Below, piece after piece: positions 41,671-50,366 of a DNA stretch of 50,941 nt. Every line of letters begins with the position of its first letter. The stretch's first letter is position 1. The notes under the pieces were generated by a model. The model did no database searches and was not told the DNA's origin. It saw only the letters and a list, made by a program, of their open reading frames with translations. The stretch is from NCBI RefSeq assembly GCF_000380165.1, contig NZ_KB904677.1, positions 1-50,941 on the forward strand, read 5' to 3'. This DNA is from Wenjunlia vitaminophila DSM 41686 (GTDB taxonomy: Bacteria; Actinomycetota; Actinomycetes; Streptomycetales; Streptomycetaceae). Position numbers and translations under genes: made by a program.

Positions 41671-42484
41671 GCTCTTCCGCCGCGACCTCCAGCAGGGCGC
41701 GGCGGTGGGCGCGTTCAACGTCCTGCAGATCGAGCACGCCGAGGCGATCGTCACCGGCGCGGAGGCCGCGGAACGCCCGGTGATCCTGCAGATCAGCGAG
41801 AACACGGTCCGGTACCACGGTGCGCTGGCGCCGATCGGTCTCGCCAGCCTCGCCATCGCGCGGGCCGCGCAGGTGCCGGTCGTCGTCCACCTGGACCACG
41901 CCGAGTCCGCGGACCTGGTGCGTGAGGCCGTCGAGCTCGGCCTGAACTCGGTGATGTTCGACGCGGCCGTCCTCCCGTACGGGGAGAACGTGGCCGCCAC
42001 CCGGGACGTCACCGCCCACTGCCACGCACGCGGCGTGTGGGTCGAGGCCGAGCTCGGCGAGGTGGGCGGCAAGGACGGCGCGCACGCCCCCGGTGTCCGC
42101 ACCGACCCCGACGAGGCGCGCGCCTTCGTGGCGGCGACCGGCGTGGACGCCCTCGCGGTGGCCGTGGGCAGCTCCCACGCCATGCACACCCGCACCGCCC
42201 GCCTCGACTTCGACCTCGTCGCCCGGCTGCGCCAGGCCGTGCCGGTGCCCCTGGTCCTGCACGGCTCGTCCGGTGTGGCGGACGCGGACCTGGCCCGTGC
42301 GGTGGCGGCGGGCATGCGGAAGGTGAACGTCTCCACGCACCTGAACCGGATGTTCACCCGGGCCGTCCGGGACCACCTGCTCGCCCACCCGGACGTGTCG
42401 GACACCCGCAGGTACTTCGCCCCGGCCCGGGCTGCGGTCGCGGCCGAGGTGACCCGCCTCATCGGCGTCCTGTCGGGGGCCTGA
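41648..42484 (+). CDS. Class II fructose/tagatose-bisphosphate aldolase
   Basis: A 278-residue zinc aldolase of the GatY/KbaY group. It has GAFNVLQIEHAEAIV near the N-terminus, the zinc-binding VVVHLDHAES, VEAELGEVGGKDG, VAVGSSHAMH with a zinc His, VLHGSSGVADADLARAVAAG and KVNVSTHLN. It cleaves tagatose-1,6-bisphosphate to DHAP and glyceraldehyde-3-phosphate, ending the pathway. The ATG at 41648 sits in the end of the PfkB gene with GGAGGAG nearby (41635). A hairpin follows. Confidence 0.88.
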   Translation: MPLVPSDELFRRDLQQGAAVGAFNVLQIEHAEAIVTGAEAAERPVILQISENTVRYHGALAPIGLASLAIARAAQVPVVVHLDHAESADLVREAVELGLNSVMFDAAVLPYGENVAATRDVTAHCHARGVWVEAELGEVGGKDGAHAPGVRTDPDEARAFVAATGVDALAVAVGSSHAMHTRTARLDFDLVARLRQAVPVPLVLHGSSGVADADLARAVAAGMRKVNVSTHLNRMFTRAVRDHLLAHPDVSDTRRYFAPARAAVAAEVTRLIGVLSGA

Positions 42485-42523
42485 GCCCCGCGGCCGGCCA
42501 GACGGGCGGTCGGGGTCCCGCGG

Positions 42524-42551
42524 CCGGACCCGGGCGGTGCCGCGGGTCCGG
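42524..42551. terminator. Hairpin between aldolase and convergent permease genes
   Basis: CCGGACCCG at 42524-42532 pairs exactly with CGGGTCCGG at 42543-42551 around a 10-base loop. It lies between two genes that end toward each other. Confidence 0.7.
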
Positions 42552-42556
42552 CTCCG

Positions 42557-43591
42557 CTACGTCGGGAGGCCGACTGCCCGTTCTCCACTGCGCCGCTGCT
42601 GGATGACGACGGCGATGACGAGCAGTGCGCCCTGGGCGACGTTCTGCCAGAAGGAGTTGATGCCCTCGACGGTGAGACCGTTCTCCAGGCAGCCGAGCAG
42701 GGCGACGGCGAGCAGGGTCCCCCCGATGCCGCCCTTGCCGCCCCTGAGCGCGCAACCACCGAGGGCGGCCGCGGTGATGGCCTTGAGTTCGAGGCCCTCG
42801 CTGCCGGAGGTGGGCTGGCCGGAGCCGGTGCGGGCGGTGAGCAGGATTCCGGCGATGGCGGCGACGACACCGATGAGGGCGTAGACGGCGACGAGGTACT
42901 TGTTGATGTTGATGCCGGCGAGCCGGGCCGCGGTGTCGTTGCCCCCGATGGCGTAGATGTTGCGCCCGATGTCCGTGCGGGTCAGGAGCAGGTGCACGGC
43001 GACGGCGACGGCGATGAGGATCCAGACCATGGCCGGGATGCCGGCGACCTTGCCGCGTCCGAGGAAGACGAAGATGTCGTCGTTGAGGACGTAGCCCTGG
43101 GCGCGTCCGTCCGAGAGGAGCTGGGCGAGTCCCTTGTAGGCGGCGAGGCCCGCGAGGGTGGCGATGGTGGGGTTGACCCGGCCGTAGACGATGACCAGCC
43201 CGTTGAGGACCCCCACGAGGACACCGACGCCGACGGCGACGGCCACACCGAGGAGGGCGTTGTCCCCCGTGCTGGTGAAGACCATGGCGCTGACCACGGA
43301 CGCCACGCCCACCTGGGAACCGACCGAGATGTCGAGACCGCCACAGATGATGACCACGGTCTGGACCACGGCGAGCAGACCGGTGATGGTCGCGGCCTCG
43401 GCGATCACCTGCATGTTCGACACGCTGAGGTAGTTCTCGTTCAGGATGCCGAACAGCGCGAGCACGACGGCGAGGGCGCCGATGAGGCTGAGGTTCTGCC
43501 CGCCGACGAACGACAGGAGCGTGCGGGAACCGCCGACGGCGCCCTGTCCGGGCGGGGCGTCCTTGGTTGCCTGTGGGGTGATGGTGGTCAT
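42557..43591 (-). CDS. ABC transporter permease (RbsC/AraH-like)
   Basis: The 344-residue membrane protein has eight or more hydrophobic segments and the branched-chain/ribose-type permease core: VVQTVVIICGGLDISVGS, LVIVYGRVNPTIATLAGLAAYKGLAQLLSDG, IYAIGGNDTAARLAGINI and AALGGCALRGGKGGIGGTLL. It passes a pentose- or hexose-type sugar through the membrane. It overlaps the ATPase stop by 4 bases (ATGA). It is the last gene of the three-gene minus-strand operon. Confidence 0.9.
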   Translation of the reverse strand: MTTITPQATKDAPPGQGAVGGSRTLLSFVGGQNLSLIGALAVVLALFGILNENYLSVSNMQVIAEAATITGLLAVVQTVVIICGGLDISVGSQVGVASVVSAMVFTSTGDNALLGVAVAVGVGVLVGVLNGLVIVYGRVNPTIATLAGLAAYKGLAQLLSDGRAQGYVLNDDIFVFLGRGKVAGIPAMVWILIAVAVAVHLLLTRTDIGRNIYAIGGNDTAARLAGININKYLVAVYALIGVVAAIAGILLTARTGSGQPTSGSEGLELKAITAAALGGCALRGGKGGIGGTLLAVALLGCLENGLTVEGINSFWQNVAQGALLVIAVVIQQRRSGERAVGLPT

Positions 43592-45168
43592 GAGCTTGCT
43601 CCAGCGGGAGTCACGCCGGCGATGTCGTCGGCCATGGCAAGGGAGAGGACCGCTTCCTCGGTGGCGTCCTCGTGGCCCAGTTCTCCGGTGACCCGACCGT
43701 TCTGCATGACGACGACGCGGTCGGCGAGGCCGAGGAGTTCCGGGAGCTCGGAGGAGATCACCAGCAGGGCGACGCCCTCCTCGGCGAGGTCGGCGATGAT
43801 CTGGTAGATCTCCGCCTTCGCGCCGACGTCGATGCCCCGGGTGGGTTCGTCCAGGATGAGGACCTTGGGTTTGCGGGCCAGCCAGCGGGCGAGGACCACC
43901 TTCTGCTGGTTGCCGCCGGACAGCTTGCGCACCTCGTGCTCGATCGACGGCGCCCGCACCCGCAGGCGGTCGGCGTACTGCTGGACGAGTTTCCGCTCGG
44001 CCGCCCGGCTGACGAACCGGAGGCGGCGGAGCCGTTCCAGGACGACGAGGGAGGAGTTGTCCCGGATCGAGCGGTGCAGGAAGAGCGCCTGGGCCTTGCG
44101 CTCCTCCGGTGCCAGACCGAGGCCCGCCCGGATGACCTCGCCGGGCCTGCCGTGGCGCAGGCGCTGCCCGTCCAGAGTGACGGTGCCGCTGAGGACTGGG
44201 CGGTCCCCGGCGAGGGCGAGGGCCAGTTCGGAGCGTCCGGCACCGACGAGTCCGGCCAGGCCGACGACCTCGCCGGCGTGCATCTGCAGGTTGACGTTCC
44301 GGACGTCCTCGGTCGTGAGGTCCTTGACGTCGAGGACCAGGCGACCGCGGTCGGCGCGCCGGCGGGTGAACATCGTCGAGAGGTCGCGGCCGACCATCAG
44401 GCGCACGAGTTCGTCAACGCTGGTTGACCGGGCGTCCTGGACCCCGACGAGGTTCCCGTCTCGCAGCACGGCGATCCGGTCCGCGAGTTGGAAGATCTCC
44501 TGCATCCGGTGGGAGACGTAGATGACGGCGGTCCCCTGGTCGCGCAGACGGCGTATCAGGCGGAACAGCGCGTCCACCTCGTGTTCCGACAGGGAGGACG
44601 TGGGCTCGTCGAAGGCGACCACCTTGGCCTCGCCGGTGACCGCCCGCATGATCTCGACCAGTTGCCTCTGGGCGGGGGTGAGCTGGGAGCCGAGCAGGTC
44701 GGGGTCGAGGACTCCGGTGAAGCCCAGCCGGTCGAGGTCCGCGGTGACGCGGCGGCGCAGTTCCGTCCGGTCCAGGCGGCGGCCCGCGCTCGTGGGCAGG
44801 GCGCCGGCGTAGACGTTCTCGGCGACCGAGACGTACGGGATGATCTCGGGTTCCTGCGGGATGATGCGGATGCCGGCGGCCCGTGCCCGTGCCGGTGACT
44901 CCAGGGTGAGCGGTTGGCCCTCGAGCGTGATCCGGCCCCCGGTCGGCTGGTGGTCACCGGTGAGGATCTTGAGCAGGGTGGACTTGCCCGCGCCGTTCTC
45001 GCCCATCAGGGCGGTCACCTGACCGCCTGGGAAGTCGAGCGTGACGCCGCCGAGGGCCTGCACCGGTCCGAAACGTTTCGTCAGGTCGTGTACCGCGGCC
45101 CCGCTGGTCACGTTCTGGCCGGTGGCTGGTGGGTCGGGCTCGGGGGTGGGGCTGGGTGCTGGGCACAT
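43588..45168 (-). CDS. Sugar ABC transporter ATPase with two ABC domains (RbsA/AraG-like)
   Basis: A 526-residue protein with two fused ATPase domains. Domain 1 has Walker A GENGAGKSTL, the LTPAQRQLVEIMRA signature region and Walker B VVAFDEPTSSLS. Domain 2 has the degenerate Walker A GLVGAGRSEL, the LSGGNQQKVVLARWL signature and VLILDEPTRGID. This layout is standard for ribose/arabinose-type importers. The ATG at 45168 follows AGGTG. An intercistronic hairpin separates it from the binding-protein gene. Confidence 0.92.
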   Translation of the reverse strand: MCPAPSPTPEPDPPATGQNVTSGAAVHDLTKRFGPVQALGGVTLDFPGGQVTALMGENGAGKSTLLKILTGDHQPTGGRITLEGQPLTLESPARARAAGIRIIPQEPEIIPYVSVAENVYAGALPTSAGRRLDRTELRRRVTADLDRLGFTGVLDPDLLGSQLTPAQRQLVEIMRAVTGEAKVVAFDEPTSSLSEHEVDALFRLIRRLRDQGTAVIYVSHRMQEIFQLADRIAVLRDGNLVGVQDARSTSVDELVRLMVGRDLSTMFTRRRADRGRLVLDVKDLTTEDVRNVNLQMHAGEVVGLAGLVGAGRSELALALAGDRPVLSGTVTLDGQRLRHGRPGEVIRAGLGLAPEERKAQALFLHRSIRDNSSLVVLERLRRLRFVSRAAERKLVQQYADRLRVRAPSIEHEVRKLSGGNQQKVVLARWLARKPKVLILDEPTRGIDVGAKAEIYQIIADLAEEGVALLVISSELPELLGLADRVVVMQNGRVTGELGHEDATEEAVLSLAMADDIAGVTPAGASS

Positions 45169-45201
45169 GGTGGTTCACCTCGGGGGCGTGGGCAGGTGGG
45201 A

Positions 45202-45229
45202 ACGTCCCGGTCGGTGGAGGCCGGGACGT
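45202..45229 (-). promoter_or_regulatory. Intercistronic stem-loop between binding-protein and ATPase genes
   Basis: ACGTCCCGG at 45202-45210 pairs with CCGGGACGT at 45221-45229 around a 10-base loop. Such hairpins after the binding-protein gene commonly protect or terminate part of the transcript so that more binding protein than ATPase is made. Confidence 0.55.
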
Positions 45230-45251
45230 GCCTTCGGCGGAACGTCGGGAG

Positions 45252-46295
45252 TCAGTTGCAGGTGACGCCCGCGGACTTCCAGGTGCCGGCGTCCACCATG
45301 GTGGTGGGCGCGAAGGACTCGCTGGGGAACTCCTTGCCGTTCTTGAGCTTGTCGTACATGGTCTGCACCGCGAGGGCGCCGACGTCCCTGCCGTTGATGA
45401 ACAGCGCCGCCTTCATGCCCGAGGGCTTGCCACCGCTCCAGTCCTTGCAGGCGAGGTAGGCACCGAGTCCGACGCCGATGACGTCGTCGGCGCCCACCCC
45501 GGCGTTCTTCATCGCGGTCACGCCGCCCTGGACGTTCTCGTCGTTGCACCCCCAGATCACCCAGTGCTTGACCTTCGGGTTCGCGGTGATCGTCGCGGCG
45601 ATCTTGTCCTGGGCGCCGGTGGGCGTGTTGTCCGTGGCGACGTCCGTCTTCTCCACCCCCGGGACTGCCGCGTCGAACGCCTCCTTGGCGGCCTTGACGC
45701 GGTCGCCGCAGACCGTGACGTCCTGCTTCCAGGCGGAGATGACCCGGGTGTCCGCCGCACGCCAGCCCGCCTTCTTGAACTCCTCAGCGGCTCGCTTGCC
45801 GACCTCACCGCCCATCTGCGACCCGCTGAAGCCGATCCGCGGGATCAGGTCGGCCTTGTCGCAGGCGGACGGATCGGGACCCGTGGCGCAGATCTGGTCG
45901 TCGGAGGTCAGCAGCGGCACCTTGGCGTCCTTGGCCGTCCTGACGACCTGCGGGCCCACGGCGGGATCGGGGACGACGATGATGATGCCGTTCGTCTTCT
46001 GCGCGATCGCGGACTGCACCTCGCTGACGGTCTTGTTCGCGTCGTTACCGAGGTTGACCACCTTGAGGTCGACGCCCAACTCGGCCGCCTTCTCCTTCGC
46101 GCCCTCAGCCTCACCGACGAAGTACTCCTGGTCCCCCTGCTTCTGGAGGTACGTGAGGGAGATCTTGCCGGTGACCGGAGCGGCGGGGCCGTCGTCGTCG
46201 GCTGACTCCTTGCCGCTGGAACATGCGGTGGCGGCCAGCCCCATGGTCAGGACGAGGGCTGCGGCGGCAACGTGACTGCCGTACGTGCGGGACAT
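45252..46295 (-). CDS. Sugar-binding lipoprotein (AraF-like)
   Basis: A 347-residue periplasmic-binding-type protein with lipobox LAATAC (Cys25). It resembles AraF, the E. coli L-arabinose/D-galactose/D-fucose-binding protein, in the segments TYLQKQGDQEYFVGEAEG, IIIVVPDPAVGPQVVRTAKD, VPLLTSDDQI, RIGFSGSQMGGEVGKRA, VKHWVIWGCNDENVQGGVTA and DDVIGVGLGAYLA. The sugar bound cannot be fixed; L-fucose, L-arabinose or galactose fits. The ATG at 46295 has AGGAG seven bases before. It heads the operon and is divergent from the GH95 gene. Confidence 0.85.
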   Translation of the reverse strand: MSRTYGSHVAAAALVLTMGLAATACSSGKESADDDGPAAPVTGKISLTYLQKQGDQEYFVGEAEGAKEKAAELGVDLKVVNLGNDANKTVSEVQSAIAQKTNGIIIVVPDPAVGPQVVRTAKDAKVPLLTSDDQICATGPDPSACDKADLIPRIGFSGSQMGGEVGKRAAEEFKKAGWRAADTRVISAWKQDVTVCGDRVKAAKEAFDAAVPGVEKTDVATDNTPTGAQDKIAATITANPKVKHWVIWGCNDENVQGGVTAMKNAGVGADDVIGVGLGAYLACKDWSGGKPSGMKAALFINGRDVGALAVQTMYDKLKNGKEFPSESFAPTTMVDAGTWKSAGVTCN

Positions 46296-47019
46296 AGGGG
46301 TTGCTCCTTGGTGCCGCACCGAGGGCGGTGCGGGCTCTGTAAGGCGACATGGCGAAGCTGCTGGGGCGCCCGGGGTGGCGGGCGAACGCGCGGCGAGCGT
46401 CCGCCAGAAGCCGGTGTGAGGGTTTGGAGCGCCGGGGTGACGTGAAAAAAGCAATCAGAAGTCGTCAAGTTTCAACGGGATAGAACATCATGACACCGCA
46501 GGCGTGCGCCGGCGTCAAGCGTGAGGACAAAGAGATCGCTGCGACACCGAGTTCGATACCGCCTCATACGCGCACAGATGACACTCCGACGGTGCATCAG
46601 ACGCCAACACGGCGGACCGCGCGAACCGATCAGCGCCACAGTGGAACCGCTCCGGCGAGGGCCCGGAGCACCCAGGGCCCGACTTCGGTGTCCGCGTCCG
46701 GTGGGTGATGACCCGGCGTGTCAGCAGGGACTGGCCGGCCGGAGGGGAAGTCGCCGACCCCGTCGTCCCCGGCCGCGGGGACGGGCCGACCCACGGCCCC
46801 ACCCATCCCCGGGGCGGGACCACCCAGCGGGCGGGCCCCAGTGGCGCCGAGGGACGCACCCCTCGCGGCTCACATCAAACAAACCCGCACGCGGAGTGTA
46901 GACATCCCATCTTTTTGCTGCCAAGCTCCCGTCACATTGCATTCGAACAGGAGATGCGTCTACTTCATCCTGATTGCCCCGATGAAGAGACCCGATCACT
47001 GATGCCTAGGAGTTCGTCG
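46296..47019. promoter_or_regulatory. Divergent intergenic region of the AraF-like and GH95 genes
   Basis: No gene is supported in these 724 bases. The part near 46440-46495 is AT-rich; on the minus strand TTGACG (46470-46465) lies upstream of the binding-protein gene as a possible -35. The part near 46865-46985 is also AT-rich with TTTTTGCTGCC and carries the GH95 ribosome site AGGAG. No exact long repeat was seen. Confidence 0.35.
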
Positions 47020-50000
47020 ATGGCCCCGAGCCAACCCAACCGGCGCCAAGTCCTCAATCTCGGTGGCGCACTGGCCCTGACCCCCTTCCTGGCGAGCCTC
47101 GCCTCGGCGCCGGCGTCAGCCGCTCCTGCGTCGGCGGCGGCGGCACCGACCACGTTCGGACCAGCCGTGGCGTCGGTGCGTCCGCGCTCGCTCGCCCGCC
47201 ACTCGCTGTGGTACCGACTCCCGGCCCGGGACTGGCAGTCCGAGGCACTGCCGGTCGGCAACGGCCGTCTCGGCGCCATGCTGTTCGGCCAGCCCGACCG
47301 CGAGCGCGTCCAGTTCAACGAGCAGAGCCTGTGGGGAGGGGTCAACGACTACGACAACGCGCTGGCCGGCCAGCCCGACTCGGCGTTCGACACGAGCATG
47401 ACCGGCTTCGGTTCCTACCGGGCCTTCGGTGACGTCGTGCTCGCCTTCGGCGCGCGGTCCGAGGTCACCGCTCCCGGTGGCCCCTACAGCACCTCCCCGA
47501 GCGAGGGGCCGGACAAGACCATCGACGGCGACTCCAGGACGAAGTGGTGCATCGCGGGCCCTCCGGATGAGGTGATCTGGCAGGTGGCCGTGTCCGCGCC
47601 CGTCGCGGTGTCCACCTACCGGTTCACGAGCGCCAACGACGTGCCTGACCGGGACCCCCAGGTGTGGGCCTTCCAGGGCTCGACGGACGGGTCGGCGTGG
47701 ACCACGCTCGACACCCGGTCGCTGTCCGCACCCTTCGAGAACCGGTTCCAGACCAAGGAGTTCACCTGCTCCAACAGCACTGCCTTCGGCTTCTACCGCT
47801 TCGTCTTCACGCCCCGCCCGGGGGTGAGCCACTTCCAGGTGGCCGAGATCGCGCTCGCCGGGGTGGACCTCAACGGGCGGCGCTTGTTCTACGTCTCCTC
47901 GCCGTCCGGCCATGCCGACGGCGCCGATCAGGGGCAGGACGTCTCCCGGAGCGTGGACGGGGACGACTCCACCGTGTGGCGGGCGGCCGGCGTGACCGCG
48001 GGAGCGGTGTGGCAGGGCGACCTGCCGTCGGCCGCGACGGTCACCGGCTACAGCGTGACGGCCGCGCCGGACACCGCCGAGGAGGACCCGGGTTCGTGGG
48101 CCCTCGAGGGCTCCACCGACGGCCAGGCGTGGACGCTGCTCGACGAACGCGACGTCCAGCCCGCGCTGGAGCGCGGTGAGCGCCGGCAGTTCACCGTCAA
48201 CGCGCCCGGGGCGTACACCAGCTACCGGCTGACGCTGCGCCCCAAATCCGGATCGTCGGTCGTGCGCGTCGCCGGGATCCGCCTCACCGGCACCGGGTTC
48301 GACACGGCGACGCTGGGCCCGGTGATCGAATACCGCCGGGCACTCGACCCTGAGTCCGGGGTTCACACCACGTCGTTCGGCGCCCCCGGGCAGCAGGTCC
48401 GGCGGGAGGCGTTCGCCAGCCGAGCCGCCGACCTGCTCGTGCTGCGCTACGAGGCGGAGCACGCCGGCGCGCTCGACTGCGACATCACCCTCACCTCCGC
48501 GCAGGGTGCGCCCGCCTCGGCCAACGCGACAGCGGGAACCGTCGCGTTCAGCGGCACCATGGGCAACGGTCTGAAGCACGCCGCCGTGCTCCGGGTGAGC
48601 GACACCGACGGCACCGTGACCGCCACGGGTTCCGGACTCCGGCTCCGATCGGCGACGCACGTGACCCTGCTCCTCGACGCGCGCACCAACTACAAGCTCG
48701 ACGCCGCCGCGAAGTGGCGCGGACCGGACCCCCAACCCGCCATCACCGCGGCCCTCGACACCGCGGCCGGGCAGTCCTACGAGGCGCTGCGCTCGGCGCA
48801 CGTCACCGAGACCCGCGCAGTGACCCAGCGCGTCTCCGTGGACTGGGGGAGCAGCGACGACGCGGTCACCGCGCTCCCGACCAACGCCCGGCTCGCCCGT
48901 TACCGCGCCGGCGCTCCCGACCCCGGGCTCGAGCAGGGCATGTTCGTCCTCGGCCGCTACCTGCTCCACAGCTCGTCCAGGCCGGGCGGGCTGCCCGCCA
49001 ACCTCCAGGGGCTCTGGAACGACAGCAACCAGCCCCCGTGGGCGTCGGACTACCACACGAACATCAACGTCCAGATGAACTACTGGGGCGCGGAGACCAC
49101 CAACCTCAGCGAGAGCCACGAGGCACTCGTCGAGTTCGTGCGGCAGGTGGCCGTCCCCAGCCGCGTCGCCACCCGCAACGCCTTCGGCGCCACCACCCGG
49201 GGCTGGACGGCACGCACGAGCCAGAGCATCTTCGGCGGCAACTCCTGGGAGTGGAACACCGTCGCCAGCGCCTGGTACGCGCAGCACCTGTACGAACACT
49301 TCGCCTTCACCCAGGACCTCACCTACCTGCGCACCGTCGCCTACCCGATGATCAAGGAGATCTGCCAGTTCTGGGAGGACCGGCTCGTCGAGGACGCGGC
49401 CGGCCAACTCGTGTCCCCCGACGGGTGGTCCCCCGAGCACGGCCCGCGCGAAGACGGCGTGATGTACGACCAGCAGATCGTCTGGGACCTCTTCCAGAAC
49501 TACCTCGACAGCGCGACGGTACTCGACGTCGACGCCGAGTACCGGGCCACCGTCGCCGACATGCAGGCGCGGCTCGCGCCCAACAAGATCGGCAAGTGGG
49601 GTCAGCTCCAGGAGTGGCAGACCGACCGCGACGACCCGAACGACGTCCACCGCCACACCTCCCACCTGTTCGCGGTGTTCCCCGGCCGCCAGATCACGCC
49701 CGACACCTCGCCCGCGTTCGCGGCGGCGGCTCTGGTGTCGCTGAAGGCGCGGTGCGGCGAGAAGGACGGGGTCCCGTTCAGCGAGTCCTCCGTCACCGGT
49801 GACAGCCGCAGGTCCTGGACCTGGCCCTGGCGGGCCGCGCTGTTCGCGCGCCTCGGTGACGCCGAGCGGGCGCGGTACATGGTCCGGGGGCTCCTGCGCT
49901 ACAACACGCTGACGAACCTCTTCTGCAACCACCCGCCGTTCCAGATGGACGGCAACTTCGGTATCACCGGTGCGATCGCCGAGATGCTCCTGCAGAGTCA

Positions 50001-50229
50001 CGAGAAGGTCATCCACCTCCTGCCGGCGCTGCCGGAGGACTGGGCCGACGGCTCGTTCACGGGTCTGCGAGCCCGCGGCGGCTACGAGGTCGGTTGCACC
50101 TGGCGCGGGGGGCGGGTCACGGACTTCACCGTCGTCGCCGACCGGGCGCGCAACCAGGGCACCGTCATCGTCCGCGTCAACGGCAGGGACGTGCGGGTCA
50201 AGCCGGCGAAGCGGCGCACCGAGCGCTGA
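47020..50229 (+). CDS. Secreted GH95-type alpha-L-fucosidase with two nested discoidin-like domains
   Basis: The 1069-residue protein starts with a Tat-type signal NRRQVLNLGGALALTPFL. GH95 features follow: SLWYRLPARDWQSEALPVGN, RVQFNEQSLWGG, then YRAFGDVVLAF to about residue 146, resuming at PVIEYRRALDPESGVHTTSF near residue 432. The catalytic region has HTNINVQMNYW (Asn681, Asn683), SPEHG (Glu806) and QMDGNFGITGAIAEMLL (Asp977), matching the Asn/Asn/Glu/Asp set of GH95. The inserted ~285 residues hold two discoidin/CBM32-like domains (STDGSAWTTLDTRSL and STDGQAWTLLDERDV). The ATG at 47020 has AGGAG seven bases before. The enzyme is predicted to cleave alpha-1,2-fucosides or related galactosides. 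Confidence 0.87.
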   Translation: MAPSQPNRRQVLNLGGALALTPFLASLASAPASAAPASAAAAPTTFGPAVASVRPRSLARHSLWYRLPARDWQSEALPVGNGRLGAMLFGQPDRERVQFNEQSLWGGVNDYDNALAGQPDSAFDTSMTGFGSYRAFGDVVLAFGARSEVTAPGGPYSTSPSEGPDKTIDGDSRTKWCIAGPPDEVIWQVAVSAPVAVSTYRFTSANDVPDRDPQVWAFQGSTDGSAWTTLDTRSLSAPFENRFQTKEFTCSNSTAFGFYRFVFTPRPGVSHFQVAEIALAGVDLNGRRLFYVSSPSGHADGADQGQDVSRSVDGDDSTVWRAAGVTAGAVWQGDLPSAATVTGYSVTAAPDTAEEDPGSWALEGSTDGQAWTLLDERDVQPALERGERRQFTVNAPGAYTSYRLTLRPKSGSSVVRVAGIRLTGTGFDTATLGPVIEYRRALDPESGVHTTSFGAPGQQVRREAFASRAADLLVLRYEAEHAGALDCDITLTSAQGAPASANATAGTVAFSGTMGNGLKHAAVLRVSDTDGTVTATGSGLRLRSATHVTLLLDARTNYKLDAAAKWRGPDPQPAITAALDTAAGQSYEALRSAHVTETRAVTQRVSVDWGSSDDAVTALPTNARLARYRAGAPDPGLEQGMFVLGRYLLHSSSRPGGLPANLQGLWNDSNQPPWASDYHTNINVQMNYWGAETTNLSESHEALVEFVRQVAVPSRVATRNAFGATTRGWTARTSQSIFGGNSWEWNTVASAWYAQHLYEHFAFTQDLTYLRTVAYPMIKEICQFWEDRLVEDAAGQLVSPDGWSPEHGPREDGVMYDQQIVWDLFQNYLDSATVLDVDAEYRATVADMQARLAPNKIGKWGQLQEWQTDRDDPNDVHRHTSHLFAVFPGRQITPDTSPAFAAAALVSLKARCGEKDGVPFSESSVTGDSRRSWTWPWRAALFARLGDAERARYMVRGLLRYNTLTNLFCNHPPFQMDGNFGITGAIAEMLLQSHEKVIHLLPALPEDWADGSFTGLRARGGYEVGCTWRGGRVTDFTVVADRARNQGTVIVRVNGRDVRVKPAKRRTER

Positions 50230-50251
50230 CCCGCGGCACGTACCCCGCGCC

Positions 50252-50285
50252 GGGCCTGTGGTCGCGCTCCTGCGGCCACAGGCCC
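50252..50285 (+). terminator. Hairpin after GH95 gene
   Basis: GGGCCTGTGG at 50252-50261 pairs exactly with CCACAGGCCC at 50276-50285 around a 14-base loop, starting 23 bases after the stop. Confidence 0.7.
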
Positions 50286-50335
50286 GTGCCCCAACTCGAA
50301 GCTCCCCGGGCTCGTCCCAAGAAGGACACACTCTT

Positions 50336-50366
50336 GACTTCCTCCCCCGCCTAGAGGCGGGGGATT
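50336..50366 (-). mobile_element. Right-end hairpin of an IS200/IS605-type element
   Basis: CCCCCGCCT at 50344-50352 pairs with AGGCGGGGG at 50355-50363, leaving a two-base loop. The TnpB stop codon lies inside the stem. Subterminal hairpins like this mark the right end of IS200/IS605 elements; the nearby TTGACTTCC at 50335-50343 probably includes the element end. In TnpB systems the guide RNA covers this region. Confidence 0.6.

Noticed and set aside
46705-47019. N-terminal extension of GH95
   Set aside because: It would bury the Tat signal inside the protein and has no ribosome site; ATG 47020 has AGGAG at a normal distance.
47116-50331. A 1071-codon open frame antisense to GH95
   Set aside because: It lies wholly opposite the well-supported GH95 gene, shows no recognisable family and is expected in DNA of this GC content.
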